Shown here: positions 29,717 to 41,330 of the stretch, piece after piece
Position numbering within the stretch: position 1 is the stretch's first letter
How the letters are laid out: each line of letters begins with the position of its first letter
NCBI GenBank assembly: GCA_029532415.1
Contig: JAQOTA010000053.1
Location: 4,340,001 to 4,404,000, forward strand
DNA: 64,000 bases
DNA from: Marasmius tenuissimus
Taxonomy: Eukaryota; Basidiomycota; Agaricomycetes; Agaricales; Marasmiaceae
Direction of reading: 5' to 3'
Made by a program: the position numbers and the translations under genes
Notes under the pieces: model-generated
What the model was told of the DNA's origin: nothing
Seen by the model: only the letters and a program-made list of their open reading frames with translations
Database searches by the model: none

Positions 29717-32700
29717 AGCGACAGATACCTCAGCTAGTGGATGGTTATCTTTACTACCGGGCTAATGGCGCCTTGGACCCTGCGGATGATGAAAAGTCGG
29801 AGGGCGAGACGTAGAGGATCAACTGTATGGATTTTGATGGTGCGTCACCAACTCATGTTAAACTCGCGTCGTTACTGACTCTTGTTCATTCTAGACTACT
29901 GGTATCTTGACGATATGCGGCATGTTCGTGGTGCCCTGACCACCAACGAAACCTTGGCCTATCATGGGCTCATCAGTGGTAGTCCTGATGATCCAACAAT
30001 CGCCTTTCCATTCAAATTCCTCGAGACTTTTCGGCAGATACACCGGGTTTGTCCAAGGTTCAGCATTTCTGGTCTTTCCCGGACACTCACCAATACTCAC
30101 GGCGTAAGGTCACTTCTCTCGCCATTCTTCAGCATACTGACACTTTTCACTAGCGATTCCCGATGCCCCATCTTGAACAACAACTTCACATTGCTTATGA
30201 TGCATACCTCGTGATTCAGCGTGAAGTTCAACAGCGAGTTGATCACACCCTTGGTCGCGATTCTCAGAAACACTTTATTCACCACGTCTGCCCTCCATGT
30301 ACGTACAACGTGGAAAATGAAATCCCTTTGAATCCTACTATTTTGATGGCCATGGACGGTAATAACTCATTAAAACTTGTCGACACGAGCAAGCGGTCTG
30401 GACGCCAGAGACTGGATACACGAGATATTGAGCACCCTCGTTGGCTCACGGATGAGTTCGTTGATCGTTACCAAGATGAAGTTGCGAATGCGCAACGAAA
30501 GGCGAAGGTATGAGTCTCTTGTGTGCCAACTGATGGCGTGCCTTGTGCTGACGACCGATTATAGCGTGGTCCTGCAAAGCCTTCGGATCCCAGTATCTCA
30601 TGTGATAGACCAGAGTTAGAGGACGACGAGGGAGTGACTTGGCTCAACAATGACGAGCTGGATGACCTGGCTGGCACCATCAATCCTTGCGTAGAGCGAT
30701 GGAAGGCTGCCAGCCCGGACGCTCATAAGAAGATGTTCTCCTTCTTTTCTGTGTCCGGGATTTTCTTATCTGTCTGCCGACACGGGCATGTCCTCGTTGT
30801 TTGTGACATGCGTCGGAGTGGCGAGCTGTGAGCATTTCTGTTCGTAACTTAACTCTCAGCTAAACACCAACGCAGTATGAAATATCCTCTGGCCGTTGTG
30901 AAGGCCCTTCTGGACCGGTATGGTCGCGACCTCGGTCTCGGCTATGATATCATGTGTGCGTTCTATAGAACGTTACTCCGGAGCGAGAAGTTGCAAGGTC
31001 AAGTGGTAGCCTTTCGCCTCAAGGGCGTAGTACCAGCTTTTCACGGACACGCACATAATCGGAAGTGCCAGGTCAGTTGGCACCCAATGTATATGGAAGG
31101 AGTGGGGCTCGAGGATTTTGAGGAGTGTGAACGGACGTTCTCCGAATCCAATCACCTCGCCCCGACGACTTGCCTTGCCAACAGCTTTCATCGTCATCAA
31201 GCCCTGATGGAACACTTTAATTTCCATGATCAGGATAAACATATGGCGTCTGGTGTGTTAATGAGTTTTTAGTTCTCCACATATCCTCATTATTGGTTGG
31301 TCTCAGGGAACTTCATATACCAAAATTATTGTCAGGCACTGCAGAGAATAGCTACAGAGGGCTCGTTGTTCCGAGAACTATGCGAGGAGTGGGGTGTGTC
31401 GGAGGATGACTGTGAACGATTCCTTCAGGACGAGATCGACCACTTTTCCAAGGAACACCAAGAATCACCTGAGGTTACGGTCCAGCTGGATTATGTCGAG
31501 TTGTTGCAAAAATTGACTAGGCAAAAGTGAGTGTTGATCGACTCATGATTAGGAACTATGTGTCATTTATTCGTTTCCTAGGATAGCCTCCGATGATGCT
31601 CACGGTAAATACGAGGGTGCTCAAAGGAGCAGGAAGGCTACCGCGAAGCAACTGCAATCCTTGCTCACGCACTCACGCACTGCTCTAGAACGATACCAGT
31701 CTACCCTTGAAGAGGTTCTGGTAATTGAAACCAAGCACAGCTACTACAAACGTTGGAAACCGACCGACAAGGAGTATCAGGAGACCCTTGATTCCATGCG
31801 GGCTCGGAGCTATCGCCGAGCGTTGGAGAGATTGGAGCGTCTGGTGGTGCAACGATTATTGGAGCTGACGAAACTGAACATGAGCGGGGTTGGTGAGTGC
31901 CTGTTCAGATGGTTCTTAGTTCATCGCTAACTACAACTCCAGGGTATAAACAGTGGGAGAAAATAACTCAAGCCTTGCGAGCCCGGGCCAAAGCCATCCA
32001 AAAGGCTCTCGACGAATACAATACTGCTGCTCTGGTTATGGATCCGCCGCGACCGAAGCTCGAGTGGAAAGATATTTTGGACATGGCCAGTCTCGCAGAC
32101 TTCGACTTACTCAAGGACACTCATCTTGATCTCACCAACGTGCCATGGGCCCAGCCTAATCATCGTGAATGCATGCGGCTCTACTTCGGACTCAAACGGG
32201 CGCGTGAAGAGATTGTCTGCTTGAATGTGGAGATCCGCCGTTTGATCACTTACATGATTGACGAATATGCTGATCTCTTTCATGCTGCAGAGCGCTTATC
32301 TGAGGAGGGTAACGATAACCTTGCATTCAAAGTTCGCGAACGCATGCAGGCTATGGTCGAAATAGACGGCCACATCGCAATTCGACTTGTCCAAACAAGC
32401 GAGCTACAAGGCTTTACAGGTATGTTCAATGGTCATACAACTCCGAGAGCTCTGACAAACGTTTTGTTACGTAGGAACTCTGGTGCCTGGCCGGAAGTTG
32501 AATCGGGATCCCGCCATTACTGATTCCGCCAGGCTCCCTGACTGGGCCCCAATTGTTCTTGGTCTAACGCGTACCTATGAACACTACAAATCTGCTCGAC
32601 CCACTCGCAATCTATCTGATATTCTTCCTCCCTACGACGGCGAAACCAACAATAACGAGAGTTTATTGGATTACTTCGAAGGGATTTCGACAGGATCTAG

Positions 32701-32885
32701 ACCTGGCAACAACGGGTTGCTTGTATGATATATTTTAGATATTTCCAATGGATCCACATGCTACGTGAACCATGAACATAAGAAGGACTCTCAATCATCG
32801 GTATTCATTACCCGATATTGATTTGGTTCTCCTTGGTACGCGCTTTTGACTCTCTTGTGGACTTCAATCTTGATTCTTTTCAGTC

Positions 32886-33482
32886 ATGAACGTCAACATA
32901 GTGAATCCATGGCATGAATGTTTGAGGCTTCAGGGGAAGGCAGAGAAACAGTGGCTCAGCCTCCAAGGGTATTCGGAAGAGGAGATCCCTCAATTGGTCC
33001 AAGCTCGAACGGATTTTCGGGCAGAAACAGTGGACCGCTATCGTGCGTTGTGAGTATCATCTCATGGGCTCTATCGCGATATTCAGGGTTCATATTTGAC
33101 TTGATAGGATGCAAGATAAGATAAATGACCGGAACGAAATGGAGTGAGCACCTCACAAATATTTCCGATTAATGATTTTCATATGGAACTGTCCAGGCGG
33201 CGTATCCGGAAGTATTCTCATCGTTTGGCGCGTCCATATCCCCAACAGGGGATGAAACCACACGATCTTGAGCGGTGGGCTCAGATGAAAGCTACTTGCA
33301 AAGGTCGGTTTGATAATCGGGAGGCAGAGATTTTACAGCTGGACAACATGATATGCCGGCTCGCACCTCTGAGGATTATTCTCAGGCGTCGGAGAAAGGT
33401 TCATGCTTCACCTGAAGTCGAAGTTGTCGTCTCGCAAATGCTCACTGTTGTAGCTGACGGCGGAATCACACCTCAGAGTTAG
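32886..33482 (+). CDS. KDZ-element accessory protein 1 (unknown)
   Basis: Three exons join in frame (from ATG 32886; introns near 33052-33108 and 33145-33196; stop before 33483), giving about 160 residues. It is basic and helical with an N-terminal EEEIPQLVQAR region and no domain I recognise. It follows the transposase by about 150 bp on the same strand, so it could instead be a 3' part of that gene. It lies inside the transposon with no host gene near. Confidence 0.5.
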
Positions 33483-33526
33483 AGTAGTCAATGGAATTGT
33501 TGATATTGAAGTAAGAAGATGCATTG

Positions 33527-34328
33527 TTACAGCCCAGCAATGTTGTACTTTAACAACAATGATGGATGAAACATTTTGAGAAACCGTCCATCGTGTCGGT
33601 CCTGCAAGGTTGAGTATTGTGTAACCGTCTCCTCGTCCAGCGTGCCCATCATGTCCTCCTCGAGCATAGCCATGTGGAACTCCTGCACACAAAGGCTGAG
33701 GGAGAACACAAACAAGTTCAACGCGCGGTACTTCTCCACGAGAGGAACATTCCCGACGGTGAGCTCAATCCCGTGTGCAATCTTTGCAGATGTAATTTTG
33801 AGTGAGGCAAGAATGGCAAGCGGGTGATCAAGAGGCGAGCCAGCGGGATGATTGGCTTTCTTCCAGAGCATAAGTTCTTGGTAGAGATGCTCAAGGTATT
33901 GGGAAGGGTCATTGTTGACCTCCCTCTGCAACATCATCTTCATGGTCCGCAAATGGTGTTGATAGTATCTGAATGAAGGTCAGTCTCTTGATGCATTCTA
34001 TAGGATAGCCCGTCGACGCACTCTGAATCCAGTTTGAACCGCTCATTATCTTGCCTGTCACGATCATCCTCCCCAGCCCAGCGGGTGGAGATCTCTCGTC
34101 GCCGCTTAATTCTTCCTTGCCTGAAAGAAAGAACCAAGTCAATCTCGGCCACAATGCAATGAAATCTTGACTTACTGTGCTCGAACAAGGTCGCACTTGC
34201 AATTTTTGGCCTGTCGAATCAACTGTTTGCCCCATGACAAGTGCCTGATTTTTCGATCAGTTGCAGAGGTGAGGATGTAATGGAAAGTATTACCGATATA
34301 CTTTTTTGCTTCTGGCCGTGTCGGGCAT
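33527..34328 (-). CDS. KDZ-element accessory protein 2 (unknown)
   Basis: Starts at ATG 34328 (MPDTARSKKVYR), with three introns that join in frame: after YR, after RAQ (GTAAGT near 34177), and a GTGCGT intron near 34026-33968. The C-terminal exon is 33527 to about 33967. The protein is about 210 residues, with a basic middle (GRIKRRREISTRW) and a helical C-terminal half. No known domain. It is convergent with accessory gene 1 and co-directional with the three genes upstream of it. Confidence 0.5.
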
Positions 34329-34388
34329 TGTTTTAAGTGAGAGGTGGTAGTGATGGTTCAAAGTCAACGAGGTCAAGAAATTGATTGA

Positions 34389-35256
34389 TCATTGAGGTAT
34401 AGGCACCGGTGGACGGTCAGAGAAAACACTATGGTAAATCGGAGACAGATCGACGAGCTCTACCCCATTCCCAATCTCTTCAACCTTTTTCTGTAGCTCT
34501 CCGGTCAATGCAATCATCTGGACCAAGAGATCTCGGTAAGCAGTGAAATCTCCTCGCTTCTCGTCCCAACTTTGTCCCACTTGTTCTCTGATTGCATAGA
34601 AATATTCGTCCTCAACAGCCTGATAGTCCATGAGCTTTCGCTCCAAGTATTTCCTCCAGTCGAGTAGAGGACTTTGGCCTGTGGCTTGTTTTGTTGAGCA
34701 CCGTCGAGCCCATTGCTTCCAGCGAATGGTTGTTTTGCAGGCTGCTTCCAGGCACTTTTTGTCATCTGGCCCTGCAACAACTCGGTAGTCCTTCTTCATT
34801 TGTACCAGTTGGCCCTCCAACGTCCTGTAGTCAAGTAAGTACCACCCAAAGCAGTAGAGAGATACAATGACATACTTGATACATTCGCTGAGTCTCTCGG
34901 TTTTCGTCGATACTTCTTCGTTCACCTCGGTAGACTCTCTCCGCTGTAGAAGCTCCCTCTGTTTCTCTTTCTCTCTCACTTCCCGCCTTTTCTTGCAAAG
35001 TCGAATCCTGTAGAACTGGTTATATTGTAGCTTTAGAATAAAGATTGAGACCCACCCCTCCTTCTCAATGGCCTTGTTTTGTTCCTCGCGCTTGAGCAAC
35101 TTGTTACTGAGAATATCTGAACGATGCCTAAGAGGCGACATTAAATAGCGATCTTCGGGGTAGTTGTGACATTTACTTGTTGTAGAACCTCTTGTTTTTG
35201 ACCCGATTTGCTTCCTTGCGTTCGGCCTTGGTGTGATACAACTTGGGTCGAGGCAT
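34389..35256 (-). CDS. KDZ-element accessory protein 3, basic N-terminus and coiled coil
   Basis: Starts at ATG 35256. Exons join in frame across GT-AG introns at about 35176-35128, near 35050 and near 34860. The N-terminus (MPRPKLYHTKAERKEANR, then VKNKRFYNKHRS) is strongly basic and recalls a bZIP basic region or the N-x-x-x-x-R type of DNA contact. Long charged helices follow (RREVREKEKQRELLQRRES). About 240 residues. It may bind DNA as a dimer; this is inference from composition only. It is one of four minus-strand genes in a row within the transposon. Confidence 0.55.
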
Positions 35257-35734
35257 GAGTATGGGAGTAGCCAGGGAACCAGAGCAATCTCGCTCGCGCA
35301 TACAGATCGCTTTCCTATTTCCTGACTTTTTCGTCACCCTACCAATCACTTCAAACCCTTTGTAAAATGAAATTTATATGCCTTTGGACTTTGAATCCAA
35401 TTTATCTAAGGTGTAAGTCAACCTCACAAGGATAGACAAGTGATTCTTTGCTGGCTCGAGCCCTTGTTTTGTACAGTAATGTCAGTCACGTCAGCAGAGT
35501 TCCGGCGACTTGACAGAAGCTGTCAAGTCGGCAATCGTTTTCTTGCTCATATTCTCAATATACCTGATCTGCTTTACTCAATTGTACTTCTACATTGGAC
35601 TCTGCCATTGAACTCGGCTCTTACTCATACAAAATCAAGGAAGATGAAGACAAGAATACAATTATTGGGTCAAGACTTGGACTACGTAACAGCCGAGCGC
35701 GAAGTACTAGATGACATGACAAGAAGTTATATAC
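35257..35734. other. Intergenic stretch inside the KDZ element
   Basis: No gene, repeat or clear promoter motif is seen. It separates two co-directional minus-strand genes. Confidence 0.4.
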
Positions 35735-36724
35735 CTACGAAAACGCCATTGCCAGCGACTCGAGATCCTGCAAGTCGTCCTGAACCTCTGACAGCTCCTT
35801 CATCTTCTGCTCCACGTTTTCGTTGGCCTGCAAGAGAGCTGTTCTCTCGTTGTCGAGACGGCGAAGACGGGCACGAAGGGGTTCCTGTTCCTCTTTGATG
35901 GCCTCGAGGCGAGTGGAATTATTGTCGATTGAGGTGCGTGCAGCCGCTAGCTCATTATCAACCTGAGCTAAGCGTTGACAAACCTCTGTGAGCGTGAACT
36001 GAGGTGGTGGTATATGAGCATGCTGAGCTTCTGGAAGCGCTCGGATGACTAGTATAGATAGTGTTAGCAAAAAGTCATTGACAAAAAAAGAGCTGTGAAA
36101 AAGTATGCAGTACTCACTGAGGGTCCGAGCCCACTTATCTGTCGCAGTCAGAGTCAATGCCAAAATTTTTCGCCGTCCCAGGGGCTGGAAAGCAGAGTGG
36201 AGATCCTTCCGCACGTATAGGGCAATGTGCCTGTGGGAGGGTTTTCCGGACATGGAGGCTTGAGGACGCCAACGGAAGACAGCGGAGTCAGCTGGCTCAG
36301 TCCAGCTTGGATGCCCCAGTGTGAGTGACACTATCCTGGGGCTTTGTGGACCCGCATTGCGCCAGCTGTTCTCGGTGACTTCAAAGTCCTCGCTTGCCCA
36401 ACCGTTGTTTCCATTCCCCCAGGTATTGTTTGTCACCGTGTGCTGCGCGACCGAGTGTTGAGCATGCGGGGGGTTGTCCGAATTGCCAGGATTTCCGTTG
36501 AGAACCGAGGTAAGAGGGGCGTCCGATGGCATGAGTGGTGGAAGCTGGTCATCTTCTGAGACCTCGCCAGCACTGGAGGTTTCGTCAACAGCAATGGGAT
36601 CAAGGACGTTGGTGACATCGGCATCAGGTTGTGTGGTAGTGTTGGAGGAGACAACAACAACATCGGTGTCGGAAGACTGGGATGAAAAATGAGCATTGGT
36701 GGAAGGAGAAGATGGAGTGTTCAT
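35735..36724 (-). CDS. KDZ-element accessory protein 4, low-complexity N-terminus and C-terminal coiled coil
   Basis: ATG at 36724. One intron (GTGAGT near 36116 to CTAG near 36048) joins ARTL to IIRALPEAQ. The first 110 residues are Ser/Thr/Asp/Asn-rich. A folded-looking middle (RIVSLTLGHPSWTEPADSA) follows, with a block containing HIALYVRKDLHSAFQPLG. The last 90 residues are a heptad-rich helix (LAQVDNELAAARTSID, then RLRRLDNERTALLQAN). About 305 residues spliced. I do not recognise the family. The coiled coil suggests self-association. Confidence 0.55.
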   Translation of the reverse strand: MNTPSSPSTNAHFSSQSSDTDVVVVSSNTTTQPDADVTNVLDPIAVDETSSAGEVSEDDQLPPLMPSDAPLTSVLNGNPGNSDNPPHAQHSVAQHTVTNNTWGNGNNGWASEDFEVTENSWRNAGPQSPRIVSLTLGHPSWTEPADSAVFRWRPQASMSGKPSHRHIALYVRKDLHSAFQPLGRRKILALTLTATDKWARTLSEYCILFHSSFFVNDFLLTLSILVIRALPEAQHAHIPPPQFTLTEVCQRLAQVDNELAAARTSIDNNSTRLEAIKEEQEPLRARLRRLDNERTALLQANENVEQKMKELSEVQDDLQDLESLAMAFS

Positions 36725-36963
36725 GGCAGCGAGAAAGTTGGGTGAAAAGAACTAGAGGAACACAGACAGTGGTGGAAGCGTGAAGGATAATTTTTCGCGC
36801 CTTCCTTTGGGACTCAGGTTAAATACCAAACACCTCCTGCCAATTTGGGACACGCAACGGACCCCAATCACCACTCACATGCGCTTGTTTTCCAAGAAGA
36901 ACGTGCAATACAAATACTTATCAGATTGATTGTGATAAAAGACGATACGAGGTGGTGAATAAT

Positions 36964-37893
36964 CTAGAGAGACATTCTAGCAACGACATCCTCAAGACCA
37001 TTGTCCATGAGCTGTGTAGCTAGAGGTGCGGTATTCTGGTAAACATTGAGAACCTCAATACTTCCGTCGAAGTACTGCTCAAAGTAGACTGTCCACGCTT
37101 GATGGTGTCGTGGATAACTCCTGTGGCGGGCCCTACTGACTCCAAGTACAAGACGAGCAACGTGGTTCCTGTGTGTCGGATCTCCGTCAGATTCATCAAT
37201 GAAATGAAAAAGATAACCTGACTTCGGACTCACCAATTTGTGAAGATACCGACCTCGATCCCTGCTGTGACTACATAGTAGACACTAGCCCGTTGAGGAA
37301 CAATGAAATTACGGGGATGCGGAACCTTTCCAGGGTATCGATCTTCGTAATGTGCGATGAGAGCTTCATCTTGACTTATGTCTCTTGATCCTGATGGTCG
37401 AGAACGTGAGCTTGAGCTAAATGATGATGTCGGGGATGTCGTTGGAACAGAAGGGGAGTATGGGGATGGTTCACTTGAAGGTAACGGTCCAGAAGGTGTT
37501 GGCCCAGTGGTGGGTGGGGATGCCGGCGGTGCCTCCGACTCGCTGTCTGTTTGCGAGTAAGATGGTGGCATTATCGTTCAATTCAACAAACTCACCGAGA
37601 GATGGGGCTGATTGAGTTTGTGAGGAGAGGCGACTTGGACAAGAGGGACTCTCGATGACTGTGACCGTGGTCGTCCTGGTAGTTGTACGTGCTAAAACTG
37701 AATTTTGAAGAAGATAAATGAGTATGGAAACGAAGCTTTGTGACGAAATCACCTCACCTTTATCAGAGCCCAGCTCAGTGGACGTCTCTGTGCGAGTCCG
37801 AGTACGACTTTGAGCTTTTGACGGTGTGGCTACAATGATTTGAGGATGTAAAAAGCAGGTGAGAGTTCTGATATGAGGCTTACCTGTCGACAT
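36964..37893 (-). CDS. KDZ-element accessory protein 5, RNase H1 N-terminal (viroplasmin-like) domain
   Basis: A Met at 37893 opens a Ser/Thr/Pro-rich, disordered N-terminal half assembled from several short exons. The C-terminal part, YYVVTAGIEVGIFTNW joined across a 65-bp intron to NHVARLVLGVSRARHRSY, fits the N-terminal domain of RNase H1. In that family the YYVV-G-PGIY-W and V-G-AR-KS/F positions are conserved, and the fold binds RNA-DNA hybrids or dsRNA. No RNase H catalytic domain follows; the protein ends at MSL. An earlier in-frame Met exists at 37989. The hybrid-binding role in a DNA transposon is unexplained. Confidence 0.6.
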
Positions 37894-37989
37894 AAGGCTT
37901 TGCTGGGACTGTGGGTGATATCGGACGATGGAAAAATTTTGTATGTGTGCAGGTGAAGTGAAGGGGGAGGGAAGAATGGAATTCGCCAC

Positions 37990-38516
37990 TTGCCAGATAG
38001 AGACACGAATGCGGATTCACACGGACCGGTTCAAACAGCCGGACTTGCAGACGGAACTTGCCGAACATGCTGTGCAAGAAATGTGTACGTCATGGCCCTG
38101 ATCTCCACTGAACCTCGACTTCAGACGCACTGTGGATCAACAAGTAGCTACAACCTGAAGAATGGCTGGCACGCCAAAGATAACAATTACTCGCAATCAA
38201 ACCCAAACCCTTCGAGATTACATCTTCTGTTACCGAAACCATGTCAATTGGTCAACCAACTAGGCAAAACCTGAAGCAGAGTCGCCCATGTGCGACTATC
38301 TGGCCCACCTTCAAGCAAATTGCAAATGGTACAAGATGTACGGATGCTGAAAAAGCTCATGGGGATCGCAATTGTGACTTCTGTGAGTGGGGTAAAACTT
38401 TTTAGGGTGCTAGCAGCCCGTCTGAGTGTTTTTTTGAATCTAGGTTCATTTGCCACAAATTCTCCGTCGATATACCTGCTCTCTTCCTCTCTCTTCACAT
38501 CCTCTCACTACTATTT
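37990..38516. other. Divergent promoter region inside the KDZ element
   Basis: No gene is supported. It lies between a minus-strand gene (start at 37893 or 37989) and a plus-strand gene (38517), so it probably holds both promoters. No TATA box is obvious near either start. Confidence 0.35.
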
Positions 38517-40755
38517 ATGCCTAAAAGGGTTGGTGTTCGCACTCAGTCGCGTGCAGATATGCTTGCGGCTAGGTATCACGCTGTTCCCCCTGGTGCTCTG
38601 ATGGAGAAACGGACACATCACGCCACGACAAAACGTGCACCCATGCCTCGAGCAGAACGCGAGCGACGCCGACTTCAACGCAAGACACGAGACGTTGCTA
38701 TCAAGAAGAAGATTGCGCAGCTTCGAAAGTATATTCTCCAGGAATGCCATAAGCTGGCGACGGAGTACAAGATGAAGGACCGGTACTTTCTGGACATGTT
38801 TTATCAAGGTGGACTCCGCATTAGGAAGCCTGCAAAACTCCCCAACGAATTCAATGCCTTCAAGTGGATGAAGGCACGTCAGAATCGCGAGGGTCAGCTT
38901 CTATAGCTCTCGTTTATCTATTTTTTTTTTATCACTGACTACCCTCAACCACAGCTGGCCGCCCACCTATGACAATACAGGAGATCCAGACCGAGTTCAA
39001 GGCCAAGTATCACAAGCAGACGCCCCAGGAACGACAGAAGATGATGGACGACTTCAAGAACAATCGGGACGAGGAGAAGAGGGAGCGGCTGAAGAGACCC
39101 AGCATTGCAGAGAAAGTCGCTGACACGTTGTCTTGCCTCGCACAGATCATTGCGATTGTAAGTTGTGACCTTCCTTATCTACCTTCACTTTCTGGTTCTC
39201 ACTCCTTCTCAGTTGACCGGTCTCAAACATCGTGTTGGGATCGAGGCCATGGTTCTTCTTGTGAAGAACAGGCCGGAGAAGATCATGAAACCACAATGGA
39301 TATTCACAGACAACCGCATTGAACAGTATCTCTCAACTCTCCTACGCGGCTGGAATACCTCGACCGTTGGCAAAAAGATTGAGGCTCTTGCAGTCTGTGG
39401 CTGCGATCCCACAAGTAAGTTTATGATCCTGGACATTACGTGAAAGTTAACATCTGTGTTTTTAGAACTCATTCAAAGTCTAAAGGACCAAGCTTTGGCC
39501 CTGAAGCAGGAAATCACCTCTCTTATCCAAAACGCACTTGGTACGTATTCAGCAGCTTCATATCACATTCAAACTCTGACTGAACTACGCTACAGATGAG
39601 GTGTGCTCTACAACAAATGTCACCATGCAGTACGAGCAATTTGACGCGCGCATCACCCTTCGCTATGGCGTGGTTTGCGAGGGATGGCCAAAGGGAGTGC
39701 CGTTTGTGAAGACAAGCAGTTTAGGGGGGTCCAACAATACACTGTTCCTCGTGTGCGATGCCTGGCGTGATGGTGTTGCCAAGTTCCGGAAGCTGGATGC
39801 TGACGAGTTTGAGGCTTGGAAGGCGGCACGTGCGCAGGGTATACAGAACGGGACCGTCAAGCTGAAGCCGAGAAAGAAGCGCCGTGATGCCAGAGTGAAG
39901 AGAGGCCCGCAGGGAAAACCAAAAACCACTAAGGCAAGGGACGATTCTGATGAAGGGGATTCAGAATCGTCCGATGAAGAGTCTGACAAAGGGTCTGTTG
40001 AAGACAACACTCTGTCTACAGAGGTGAGAGAACTTTTTCTTCTTTCGCAACGGTAATTAACCCTCGCTTCAAAGGTGCCGCCAGCAAAAAAACCCAGGCA
40101 ACAGAAACCCATGAAACCGAAGGGCGGCCCGAAACCCACCAAGTCCAAATCAAGCGGCTCTGAAGCCAGTCCTGCCATCGCTCCCATTCCCGCTCCCGCT
40201 CCCACTTCCGCTCCCGCTCCACCCTCCCCTTCCATCCCTGATCCAACTCCTCTTCCTCCCCGTCCATTACCGAAGCGCTTGCCTTCTGCGATCGAGAGAG
40301 AACAGCAGAACAATAGTCAGACTCCAGTTTCCAACGATCCACCACCCTCCCCTGTTGTCGTAATAATGAACCCGAAGACAGACCTTGGCAACACAGATTC
40401 GGCCATGCCACTGGATGACGCAGCCATCGACCCTCTCTTACTCCACGATGTTCACAACCCTCCTGCGATCCAACTCACGGCCGGCCCGATGACCGGTATC
40501 GGCCAAACAACCACTGGTGCGTCCAGTGAGAGTGGAGACCCACTCCCTCCAATGACCGCACCTGATAGCACGACACACAAAGCAGGACAGAAGCGGAAGA
40601 CAACGGAGGAGCCGACAGAGGAGCCTCAGAATGGTGGAGAGAACACACACTCTCGGCCCAAGCAGGCCCGGGTAGCACCCAAGAAAAAACACTTGGGTGC
40701 GAGCACTCATCCTGCCACGCGTATGCGAGGGGAGGGATCTGATAACGACGAGTAA
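38517..40755 (+). CDS. KDZ-element accessory protein 6, large basic protein with GWPKGVPF motif
   Basis: ATG at 38517. Six exons join in frame with GT-AG introns near 38892-38955, 39160-39213, 39414-39464, 39541-39595 and 40024-40074. About 580-600 residues. Features in order: a very basic N-terminus (RAERERRRLQRKTRD), a helical middle, and a conserved-looking core (RITLRYGVVCEGWPKGVPF, then LVCDAWRDGVAKFRKL). A basic and acidic linker follows, then a Pro/Ala-rich tail with a nuclear-localisation-like stretch. I do not know the family. It is the right-hand outermost gene, 0.6 kb from the right terminal repeat, a position that suits a terminus-binding factor. Confidence 0.6.
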
Positions 40756-41330
40756 GACCTTCCAACCATTTTGTTATTTGCGTTAATCTTCAGATAAATT
40801 GTGTATCATCGTGTATCATCGTGTATAATTGTACTACCTTGTTGCCTGTAATTGACACTTGTATGTTATTGGAAAGGAAACCATCGACGTAGGATTCCGG
40901 CGGGTGCCAAGATAAGACTTGAGGTCAGGTCAAAAACAGCAGTAGGTAGAGATAGGTAGTCGCGCTCGTGGAGAGAGAGACGGGGAGAAACATGGACATC
41001 ATTAATGAATATCGAGAGGAGAAGACCCCTTCCCCCCCTTACGTTCTGTTACAGCCAGGCCATAGTTGTCCGAGCTTTCAACCTCAACTCTCTCATCACG
41101 CCTGCAACTTGACTGGCTCGTTTATGAGGGGAGAGCTTGGAAGAGTGCGTGTTAGACAGGGAAAAATTTATGAACAGTCTTGAAAAGGATGACTAGGTGA
41201 ACAAGAAGAGGTAGTTGCAGGTGGATGAGCGACGAGAGAAAAACCAGAATGTTGAGTATCATGTAGTGGGCGGATAGGGAAAAAAGTGTCGGATAGGCCA
41301 GAGTAGGCACGGGAGAAGGGAGCTGTCGTG
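40756..41330. other. KDZ right subterminal region
   Basis: No gene. A short tandem repeat of GTGTATCATC occurs at 40801-40830 (two copies plus a variant). The region leads into the right terminal repeat and may hold transposase-binding sites. Confidence 0.4.

Larger units (their letters stand above)
19655..32728 (+). pseudogene. KDZ transposase, disrupted
   Basis: This would be the transposase moving the 22.3-kb element. Exons I can join: 19655-19820, 19873-20083, 28944-29004 continuing at 29722-29839, 29895-30103, 30154-30507, 30565-30827, 30876-31253, about 31307 onward, and further exons to a stop at 32728. KDZ hallmarks include IPQLVDGYLYYR, NETLAYHG, AFPFKFLETFRQIHRVCPRFS, MAMDGNNSLK (30347 on, probable catalytic Asp), LGYDIMC, VVPAFHGHAHNRKCQ and EGVGLEDFEECER. 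No cysteine cluster of the CxC1/CxC2 kind is obvious. Three lesions are visible: a gypsy element in intron 2, a solo LTR in exon 3, and an in-frame TAG at 29812-29814 where a Trp codon (TGG) is likely. Beyond these the frames and splice sites look good, so loss is recent. Confidence 0.85.
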
